From assembly GCA_037141915.1 (NCBI GenBank), contig JBAXBP010000085.1, positions 1 to 13,597 of the forward strand: a DNA stretch of 13,597 nucleotides. The letters are read 5' to 3'. The notes beneath the pieces were generated by a model. It searched no databases. It worked only from the letters and a program-made list of their open reading frames with translations, and was not told the origin of the DNA. Of this stretch, positions 6,899 to 13,203 are shown in pieces; the first letter of the stretch is position 1; each line of letters opens with the position of its first letter. Position numbers and translations under genes: made by a program. Origin of the DNA: CAIRDP01 sp037141915. GTDB taxonomy: Bacteria > Bacteroidota > Bacteroidia > Bacteroidales > FEN-979.

Positions 6899-6923
6899 GT
6901 GCAAAAAGTTTTGTTAGAGTTTA

Positions 6924-6931
6924 CAAAAATA
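6924..6931 (-). promoter_or_regulatory. Candidate -7 box for the sugar-nucleotide operon
   Basis: TATTTTTG on the minus strand matches TAnnTTTG exactly and lies 25 bases before the aminotransferase ATG, in the 119-base divergent gap with elbB. A -33 TTTG is not evident at the expected distance. The location, ahead of the first gene of the operon, supports it more than the sequence alone. Confidence 0.4.
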
Positions 6932-6946
6932 AGAATGTATGATGAA

Positions 6947-6979
6947 TTTGCTTTATCCCGGTGATTTTTAATAATTTTA
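6947..6979 (+). promoter_or_regulatory. Candidate Bacteroidota promoter for elbB
   Basis: TTTG at 6947-6950 and TAATTTTA at 6972-6979 are separated by 21 bases. The pair resembles the Bacteroidota -33 (TTTG) and -7 (TAnnTTTG) elements, with one mismatch at the last -7 position. It would give a leader of about 30 bases before the elbB ATG. Confidence 0.4.
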
Positions 6980-7017
6980 CTAAGGTAAACCAGTACTGAA
7001 TTAATAACGCAGGAATT

Positions 7018-7668
7018 ATGAAAAAATTTGCCGTAGTACTCGCAGGTTGCGGAGTTTTTGACGGCGCTGAGATCATTGAATCAGTGCTGACGCTCCTGGC
7101 AATTGAAAAAGCCGGTGCTTCTTTCCAGTGCTTTGCCCCTGATACAGAGCAGTACCATGTGATAGACCACCTGCATAAAAAGCCTGCAGGCGAAAAACGC
7201 AATGTGCTCACCGAAGCGGCAAGGATCAGCAGGGGGGAAGTCAAGCCCCTGTCGACCTTCAGGGCTTCGGATTTTGATGCTCTTATTTTTCCGGGTGGAT
7301 TTGGTGCTGCCAAAAACCTTTGCACCTGGGCTTACGAGGGAGATGCAGCCAAGGTAAATCCTGATGTGGAAAAAGCAGTCAGGTCCATGCATGAGGCAGG
7401 CAAACCGATAGGCGCAATGTGCATTGCCCCGGTGATCCTGGCCATCCTGTTCAAAGGTGCAAAACTTACTACAGGCCAGGACACTGCATCAGGGGATTTT
7501 ATCGAAAAGAAGGGAAATCACTATGTTGCTACTGATCATGCCCAGGTCGTTATTGACCCTGTACACAAGTTGTTCACCACACCGTGTTATATGCTTGATG
7601 CCAGCATCACTCAAATTGCTGAAGGGACGCAGAATATTGTGAATGCAATGTTAAGTAGCGAAAAGTGA
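7018..7668 (+). CDS. elbB: ElbB, DJ-1/PfpI-type glyoxalase
   Basis: A 216-residue cytoplasmic protein of the DJ-1/PfpI class I amidotransferase-like superfamily, matching ElbB (enhancing lycopene biosynthesis protein 2). E. coli ElbB has glyoxalase activity on small alpha-keto aldehydes. The link to isoprenoids is historical and its mechanism is unclear. Features: AGCGVFDGAEIIESV (9-23), FAPD (39-42), FPGGFGAAKNLCTWA (91-105) and the nucleophile elbow IGAMCIAP with Cys135. The YVATDHAQVVID stretch and full length match the family. It is monocistronic, divergent from the aminotransferase and convergent with GGGP synthase. The last codons (SSEK, stop) are written by a copy of the AGCGAAA repeat that also ends the convergent gene, so the C-terminal tail is probably not functionally constrained. 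Confidence 0.92.
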   Translation: MKKFAVVLAGCGVFDGAEIIESVLTLLAIEKAGASFQCFAPDTEQYHVIDHLHKKPAGEKRNVLTEAARISRGEVKPLSTFRASDFDALIFPGGFGAAKNLCTWAYEGDAAKVNPDVEKAVRSMHEAGKPIGAMCIAPVILAILFKGAKLTTGQDTASGDFIEKKGNHYVATDHAQVVIDPVHKLFTTPCYMLDASITQIAEGTQNIVNAMLSSEK

Positions 7669-7672
7669 AATA
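7657..7672 (+). repeat. AGCGAAA repeat copy across the elbB stop codon
   Basis: AGCGAAAAGTGAAATA (7657-7672) covers the last codons and TGA of elbB. It is inverted, with a single mismatch in 16 bases, relative to 7804-7819 at the 3' end of the convergent GGGP synthase gene. The mismatch is G-U compatible in a + strand transcript. The two arms frame the 131-base stretch between them. A further AGCGAA occurs at 7679-7684. Confidence 0.7.
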
Positions 7673-7800
7673 AGGTTTAGCGAAGCATTTTACATAAGCC
7701 GCATCAGGTACAAGGAGCGAATTGCTTCTTGTCGGGCCTTCGGAATTAGCAGGTATGAGCGACGCAGTAACGTCAGCGGCGTTGTGATGTGCGAGCGATC
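7673..7800. other. Convergent intergenic stretch with a small hairpin, no gene seen
   Basis: About 130 bases between the 3' ends of elbB and the GGGP synthase gene, flanked by inverted AGCGAAA repeats. ACAAGGAGC (7710-7718) pairs with GCTTCTTGT (7724-7732) around GAATT. The one G-T pair favours folding in the + strand RNA. No U-run follows, so it is a weak terminator candidate. The remainder (7750-7800) is comparatively GC-rich and dense in GCG/CGC words (AGCGACG, CAGCGGCG, TGCGAGCGA) and could be part of a dispersed element. No convincing ORF or RNA family was recognised. Confidence 0.45.
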
Positions 7801-7838
7801 CGCTATTTCGCTTTTCGCTTTTCGCTTTTCGCTATTTC
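7801..7838 (-). repeat. Four AGCGAAA heptamers at the GGGP synthase 3' end
   Basis: On the minus strand four perfect AGCGAAA units occupy 7806-7833 (TTTCGCT on the + strand) and are flanked on each side by an ATAGCG/TAGCG word. They encode the C-terminal tail of GGGP synthase and its TAG at 7803-7805. The 15-mer at 7801-7815 is identical to that at 178-192 after folE. Confidence 0.85.
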
Positions 7839-8558
7839 CTCGCTTATCTGAGGGATCAGTTTCGGATTTTTCTCGATAGCATTTCCGATAACTATCACAT
7901 CAGCTCCGGCTTTCAGCGCAGTTCTAGCTTTTTCAGGGCTCGAAATGCCTCCGCCGACAATAAGCGGAACTGAAGTCTCGCGTTTCACATGCTTAATCAT
8001 TTCCGCAGGTACCGGTGTTTCAGCTCCCGAGCCTGCATCCAGGTAAATTACTTTAAGTCCGAGCATTTCTCCGGCCATTGCCGTGCAGACTGCAATATCC
8101 GGTTTATCGGCAGGAATGGGATGTGTGTTACTGATGTAGGAAACCGAAGTTGGCCGGCCGCTGTCGATGAGCATATACCCTGTTGGTATGATTTCCAACC
8201 TGCTTGCTTTCAGCAGGGCTGCCGATTCGACATGCTTGCCGATAAGCATATCGGGATTCCTCCCTGATATCAGTGAAAGCAGCAATATTCCATGGGCATT
8301 GGGAAAAACCTGAAGGCTGCTGCCGGGGAAAAGTATAACCGGGATATCAGAAAAATCGCGCAGAACACTTATCTGTTCCTCCCCCTTTCCCCTCATCAGC
8401 AGGCTGCCGCCGAAAAAGAAGTAGTCGACTCCTGCTTTCACGGCTATCGCGGCAAGTTTTTTCAGAGATGCAGTGCCTGATTTATCAGGATCAACAAGGA
8501 CTGCAAATCTTTTTTTGCCCCCGTTTGCATCTTTGGTCAGATTATTTAAAAGAGCCAT
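7803..8558 (-). CDS. Geranylgeranylglyceryl phosphate synthase family protein (bacterial, Bacteroidota type)
   Basis: A 251-residue TIM-barrel prenyltransferase of the GGGPS/PcrB family. It joins sn-glycerol-1-phosphate to a polyprenyl diphosphate by an ether bond. In archaea this begins membrane lipid synthesis; several Bacteroidota carry active homologues of uncertain physiological role. Features: FAVLVDPDKS (18-27), YFFFGGSLL (46-54), LISGRNPDMLIGKHVESA (96-113), EIIPTGYMLIDSG (122-134), YLDAGSGAETPV (172-183), and the phosphate-binding VGGGISSP (201-208) and IGNAIE (224-229). All substrate-binding blocks are present. It is the last gene of the PPTase-metH-metF operon, 10 bases after metF. 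The tail after about residue 242 (KSEKRKAK) is encoded by AGCGAAA repeats. Chain-length preference cannot be read from sequence. Confidence 0.92.
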   Translation of the reverse strand: MALLNNLTKDANGGKKRFAVLVDPDKSGTASLKKLAAIAVKAGVDYFFFGGSLLMRGKGEEQISVLRDFSDIPVILFPGSSLQVFPNAHGILLLSLISGRNPDMLIGKHVESAALLKASRLEIIPTGYMLIDSGRPTSVSYISNTHPIPADKPDIAVCTAMAGEMLGLKVIYLDAGSGAETPVPAEMIKHVKRETSVPLIVGGGISSPEKARTALKAGADVIVIGNAIEKNPKLIPQISEEIAKSEKRKAK

Positions 8559-8568
8559 AACCTAAAAA

Positions 8569-9525
8569 TTAGAATATCGCCTGTGCGATCTGACGAATGT
8601 TTTCTGATATGCCTACCGTGAAGTAATGTAATACCGGTACCCCATGGTCAAGTAATTCTTTCGATTGTTTGATCCCCCACTCTATCCCAACATTGAACAC
8701 CTCATCGTTCGTACTGCATTTCTGTACTTCCTTCGAGAGTTCCTCGGGAATATCGATATAGAAGATCTGCGGCAGGGCGTTAAGCTCCCTCATGGTTGAG
8801 ATCGGTTTCATGCCGGGAATGATAGGTACGGTGATCCCCTCTTTGCGGCAGGCATCTACGAAACTAAAGTATTTTTTATTATCAAAGAACATCTGGGTAA
8901 TGATGAACTCCGCGCCTGCATCAATCTTCTGCTTCAGGTACCTGAGGTCGGTAGCCAGGTTGGGAGATTCAATATGCTTCTCCGGATATCCTGCCACACC
9001 TACACAGAAGTTGGTCTTGAAAGTATGCTGCATCTCATCATCCACAAACTTCCCGCGGTTCATTTCGGTGATCTGGGTTACCAGTTCATTGGCGTAAGAA
9101 TGCCCGTTCTGCTCGGGTTGGAATGTTCTCTGATTTTTCGGGGCATCTCCCCTGAGTACGAGGATGTTGTCAATTCCCAGGTAATGGAAATCGATAAGGG
9201 CATACTCAGTTTCCTCCTTCGAAAACCCTCCGCAGATCAGGTGGGGAACAACCTCCACGTCAGAATACTTATTTTTAATTGCAGCTGAAATAGCCACAGT
9301 TCCCGGCCTTTTACGGATGGTCTTTTTTTCAAGTAAGCCACTGGGATGTTTCCTGTAAACGACTTCCTCCTGGTGGTAGGTAACGTTGATGAATGAAGGA
9401 TTATACTCCATCAACGGATCGATAACTTTGTAGATGCTTGAAATGCTATTCCCCCTGAGAGGCGGTAAAAGTTCAAATGAAAATAGAGTTTTATTGGCCT
9501 GTTTAATGATGTCGATTACTCTCAT
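8569..9525 (-). CDS. metF: 5,10-methylenetetrahydrofolate reductase
   Basis: A 318-residue FAD-dependent TIM-barrel enzyme that reduces 5,10-methylene-THF to 5-methyl-THF, the methyl donor for methionine synthase. Features: FSFELLPPLRG (15-25) with the Glu of the family's FSFE motif, the FAD/folate-binding DNILVLRGDAPK (119-130), VGVAGYPEKHIES (175-187) and AGAEFIITQMFFDN (203-216) with the substrate-contacting Gln. It resembles the short bacterial MetF form, with no C-terminal AdoMet regulatory domain. It follows metH by 3 bases and precedes GGGP synthase by 10. The metH-metF pairing is functionally direct because MetF makes the MetH substrate. The start gives MRVIDIIKQANKTLFSFE, with the active-site motif at the usual distance. 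Confidence 0.96.
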   Translation of the reverse strand: MRVIDIIKQANKTLFSFELLPPLRGNSISSIYKVIDPLMEYNPSFINVTYHQEEVVYRKHPSGLLEKKTIRKRPGTVAISAAIKNKYSDVEVVPHLICGGFSKEETEYALIDFHYLGIDNILVLRGDAPKNQRTFQPEQNGHSYANELVTQITEMNRGKFVDDEMQHTFKTNFCVGVAGYPEKHIESPNLATDLRYLKQKIDAGAEFIITQMFFDNKKYFSFVDACRKEGITVPIIPGMKPISTMRELNALPQIFYIDIPEELSKEVQKCSTNDEVFNVGIEWGIKQSKELLDHGVPVLHYFTVGISENIRQIAQAIF

Positions 9526-9528
9526 TCG

Positions 9529-12500
9529 TTAATAATTTAGATTGGTATTTAGCAGTTTTTCTGCCTTTTCGATGGTTACTCCTTTCCGCCTTGCATAATC
9601 GGCAACCTGGTCACGGCTCACCTTTCCAAGGTTAAAATACTGTGATTGAGGATGTGAAAAATAGAACCCTGATACTGAAGCTGCAGGGTACATTGCATAA
9701 TTCTCGGTTAGCTTGATATCAATCCTGGTATCAGCCGACAGCAGGTCAAAGAGCACCCGCTTCTCAGAATGTTCCGGACAGGCAGGATAACCCGGTGCGG
9801 GTCTTATTCCCTGGTACTCCTCCCTGAGGATAGAGGAAACTTCCATATCCTCATTCTGGGAATAACCCCAGAATTCTTTACGAATGCGGCGATGCATGTT
9901 CTCGGCAAAAGCTTCAGCAAGCCGGTCGGCAAGAACCTTTACCATGATCGCATTATAATCGTCGAGGTCCTGTTCAAAAACAGAGGCCCATTCCTCCACG
10001 CCAAGGCCTGAGGTCACTGCAAATCCACCCATATAATCAATGATACCCGAATCCCTGGGGGCGATAAAATCGGAGAGGCAGAGGTTGGGGGCATTATCGG
10101 TTTTTTTCTGCTGGTTGCGAAGGAACCTGAACGTAGCAAGCACCTGAGAGCGCTGTTCATCCGAATATATCTCAACATCATCACCCACCGCATTGCAGGG
10201 ATATAATCCTATGACCCCGCGTGCGATCAGCATCTTCTTTTTCAGGATGTCGGCAAGCAGACCCTGGGCATCATTGAAAAGTTTGCGGGCCTCTACGCCC
10301 TTAACGGGATCGTTGAAGATCGCCGGGTATTTCCCGCTGATCTTCCAGGTATGGAAAAAGAAAGTCCAGTCGATAAAAGGTACAAGGTCATCCAGTGGAT
10401 AATCATAAAACACCTTGCTCCCAGCCATTTGCGGTTTAAGTATTGTCGTACTTTTCCAGTCGATCTTCAACTTGTTCCTTCGGGCTTCGGTGAGGCTTAC
10501 ATAATCGTAACTGGCTTTTATATCATAATGCGACCGTATGGTAGCATATTTGGTTTTCACCCCTTCAAGGAAAGATTTCCTTTTATCGTCCGACAGCAGG
10601 TTTGCCATAACGCCCACCGCTTTCGAAGCATCCTTCACGTGTATCACGCCATAAGGATACTCCGGTTCAATCTTGACTGCCGTATGGATCTCCGAAGTGG
10701 TTGCTCCTCCAAGGATCAGTGGCAGGTTCATCTTAAGGCGCTTCATTTCCTTTGCTACATGAACCATTTCCTCGAGCGAGGGAGTGATAAGCCCGCTAAG
10801 TCCTATAATGTCAGCCTTTTGTTCGATGGCAGCTGCCAGTATCCTGTCGGAAGGCACCATCACACCAAGGTCAACCACATCATAATTGTTGCAGGCGAGG
10901 ATAACGCCGACAATATTTTTACCGATATCATGAACATCGCCCTTTACCGTGGCAAGAAGAATCTTGCCGTTCACCTTGCCTGCGTCCTTGCTGTTTTTCT
11001 TCTCTGCTTCTATCCGGGGAGTAAGGTAAGCGACAGCTTTCTTCATTACCCTTGCGCTTTTGACTACCTGGGGAAGGAACATCTTACCGCTTCCGAAAAG
11101 GTCGCCCACGACGTTCATCCCGTCCATCAGCGGGCCTTCGATGATCTTCAATGCCTGGTCGAAGTGAGGCAGGGCCTCTTCAATATCCGTTTCTATGAAT
11201 TCGGTGATCCCTTTCACAAGGCAATGCTGCAGCCGTTCATTCACAGGGAGCAGTCTCCACTCATCGGTTTTCTTTTCCTTTTCAGGACCTTCAGCCATGT
11301 TGTCGGCATACGCAAGCAACCTCTCCGTCCCGTCTTTTCTGCGGTTCAGTATAACATCCTCAACCAGTTTCAGGAGGTCCTTGTCGATCTCATCGTAAAC
11401 AGGCAGCTGTCCTGCGTTTACAATACCCATGTCAAGGCCTGAACGGATGGCATGGAACAGGAAGGCCGAATGCATTGCTTCCCGCAGGGGATCATTGCCC
11501 CTGAACGAGAACGAAAGATTGCTGATGCCCCCGCTGACCCTTGAATACGGGAGGTTCTCCTTGATCCAGCGTGTGGCGTTCAAAAAGTCAACGGCATAGT
11601 TATTGTGTTCTTCTATTCCTGTAGCTATGGTAAGGATATTAGGGTCGAAAATAATATCTTCAGGCCTGAAACCAGCTTTTCCGATCAGGAGGTCATATGC
11701 TCTCCTGGCAATGGCAATGCGCCTTTCGAAGGTTGAAGCCTGTCCCTCTTCGTCAAAAGCCATGACTACTGCAGCTGCCCCGAAATTCCTGATGACCTTT
11801 CCATGTTCAATAAAAGCTTCCTCGCCTTCCTTGAGGCTGATGGAATTCACTATGCATTTTCCCTGGGCACATTTCAGCCCTGAATGAAGCACCGACCATT
11901 TCGAGGAATCTATCATCACCGGGACCCTTGCAATATCAGGGTCTGACGCGATCATATTGAGGAAGTTGACCATTGCTTTTTCGGCATCGAGCATCGCTTC
12001 ATCCATGCTGATGTCAATGACCTGGGCCCCGCTTTCAACCTGCTGGCGTGCCACCGACATAGCTTCTTCGAATTTCCCGTCACGTATAAGCCGTGCAAAT
12101 TTCTTGGAACCGCTCACGTTGGTGCGTTCACCTATATTAATGAAGTTGCTGCCCTCAAAGGCAACAAGAGGTTCGAGACCGCTCAGGTGAAGCTCGTGCT
12201 TAAACGGGGGAACGATCCTGGGTTTGGCTTTGGCCGCCAGTTCTGCGAAGCGGGCAATATATTCGGGTGTGGTGCCGCAACATCCGCCTACAAGATTTAC
12301 AAAACCATTATCAAGGTAGTCCTTTATATACCCTGCCATCTCAGCAGCAGGCTGGTCGTATTCGCCGAACTGGTTTGGGAGCCCGGCATTGGGATAAGCT
12401 ATAACAGGGAAGGGTGCTTTCTCAGCGAGTTCCTCAAGATAAGGTCTCAGTTCCTTTGCGCCCAGGGCACAGTTCAGCCCGACAGCAAAAAGGTTGAAAT

Positions 12501-13203
12501 GCGAGATTGAATAGAGAAAGGCTTCAAGAGTTTGTCCCGACAAGGTCCTGCCCGAAAGATCGGTAATCGTAACTGAAGCAATAACAGGTAGTTTGAATTC
12601 AGGGCCCCGGGATTCAATTTCATCAAACACCGCGATCAGCGCCGCTTTTGCATTGAGAGTATCGAAGATGGTTTCAACCATGAGAATGTCAACTCCTCCG
12701 TCGATCAGGGCCCTTGCCTGTTCACGGTAAGCTTCGTATAACTGGTCAAATGTCACCGCCCTGAAAGCAGGATTCTGCACGTCAGGTGAAAGGGATGCGG
12801 TTTTATTGGTAGGGCCCATGGATCCGGCTACCCAGCGTGGTTTGCCTGATCCTGAAGCGCTGAAATTCACAGCCGCTTCCCTTGCCAGCCTGGCCGCCGT
12901 AAAATTTAGCTCGTAAACGAATTCCTCGGTATGGTAATCCGACTGGGAGATACTTGTTCCGTTGAAAGTATCGGTTTCAATGATATCTGCCCCTGCCTCG
13001 AGGTATTTCTCATGGATCTCGCGTATAATATGGGGCTGTGTAAGCACCAGAATATCATTGTTCCCTTTGAGGGAATGCTGAAAATCCCTGAACCTCTCGC
13101 CCCGGTAACCGGCTTCGTCCAGTTTGTATCTCTGGACCATGGTACCCATAGCACCATCAATTGTAAGCACCCTCTCTTTTACCGCAGCTTCTAAAGTTGT
13201 CAT
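9529..13203 (-). CDS. metH: Cobalamin-dependent methionine synthase, full length
   Basis: A 1224-residue cytoplasmic enzyme that moves the methyl group of 5-methyl-THF to homocysteine through methylcobalamin. All modules are present. The homocysteine domain (about 1-320) has LTIDGAMGTMVQRY and the zinc ligands Cys245, Cys308 and Cys309 (GGCCGTT). The pterin domain begins near 353 (FINIGERTNVSGSKKF). A cap helix region follows. The B12 domain carries KGDVHDIGKN with the cobalt-binding His758. The C-terminal reactivation domain binds AdoMet through RPAPGYPACPEHSEK starting at Arg1134. Length and residue numbering are nearly those of E. coli MetH. Its ATG overlaps the stop of the upstream PPTase gene (ATGA), so it has no leader of its own here and no room for a cobalamin riboswitch; any such control must lie upstream of the window. 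metF follows after 3 bases. Confidence 0.98.
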   Translation of the reverse strand: MTTLEAAVKERVLTIDGAMGTMVQRYKLDEAGYRGERFRDFQHSLKGNNDILVLTQPHIIREIHEKYLEAGADIIETDTFNGTSISQSDYHTEEFVYELNFTAARLAREAAVNFSASGSGKPRWVAGSMGPTNKTASLSPDVQNPAFRAVTFDQLYEAYREQARALIDGGVDILMVETIFDTLNAKAALIAVFDEIESRGPEFKLPVIASVTITDLSGRTLSGQTLEAFLYSISHFNLFAVGLNCALGAKELRPYLEELAEKAPFPVIAYPNAGLPNQFGEYDQPAAEMAGYIKDYLDNGFVNLVGGCCGTTPEYIARFAELAAKAKPRIVPPFKHELHLSGLEPLVAFEGSNFINIGERTNVSGSKKFARLIRDGKFEEAMSVARQQVESGAQVIDISMDEAMLDAEKAMVNFLNMIASDPDIARVPVMIDSSKWSVLHSGLKCAQGKCIVNSISLKEGEEAFIEHGKVIRNFGAAAVVMAFDEEGQASTFERRIAIARRAYDLLIGKAGFRPEDIIFDPNILTIATGIEEHNNYAVDFLNATRWIKENLPYSRVSGGISNLSFSFRGNDPLREAMHSAFLFHAIRSGLDMGIVNAGQLPVYDEIDKDLLKLVEDVILNRRKDGTERLLAYADNMAEGPEKEKKTDEWRLLPVNERLQHCLVKGITEFIETDIEEALPHFDQALKIIEGPLMDGMNVVGDLFGSGKMFLPQVVKSARVMKKAVAYLTPRIEAEKKNSKDAGKVNGKILLATVKGDVHDIGKNIVGVILACNNYDVVDLGVMVPSDRILAAAIEQKADIIGLSGLITPSLEEMVHVAKEMKRLKMNLPLILGGATTSEIHTAVKIEPEYPYGVIHVKDASKAVGVMANLLSDDKRKSFLEGVKTKYATIRSHYDIKASYDYVSLTEARRNKLKIDWKSTTILKPQMAGSKVFYDYPLDDLVPFIDWTFFFHTWKISGKYPAIFNDPVKGVEARKLFNDAQGLLADILKKKMLIARGVIGLYPCNAVGDDVEIYSDEQRSQVLATFRFLRNQQKKTDNAPNLCLSDFIAPRDSGIIDYMGGFAVTSGLGVEEWASVFEQDLDDYNAIMVKVLADRLAEAFAENMHRRIRKEFWGYSQNEDMEVSSILREEYQGIRPAPGYPACPEHSEKRVLFDLLSADTRIDIKLTENYAMYPAASVSGFYFSHPQSQYFNLGKVSRDQVADYARRKGVTIEKAEKLLNTNLNY

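Noticed and set aside
6899..6904. TTG start for the aminotransferase at 6904
   Set aside because: The ATG at 6898 gives the standard N-terminus (MNKIQMVDLRSQY). The TTG adds only two residues and has no ribosome binding support.
6488..6964. + strand ORF of 158 codons opposite the aminotransferase and running into the divergent promoter region
   Set aside because: Antisense shadow. The aminotransferase on the other strand carries all PLP-site motifs.
10351..11442. Long + strand ORF (363 codons) antisense to metH
   Set aside because: It lies wholly inside the metH coding frame, which has all family motifs. Its translation shows no recognisable domain and looks like a mirror of the metH codons.
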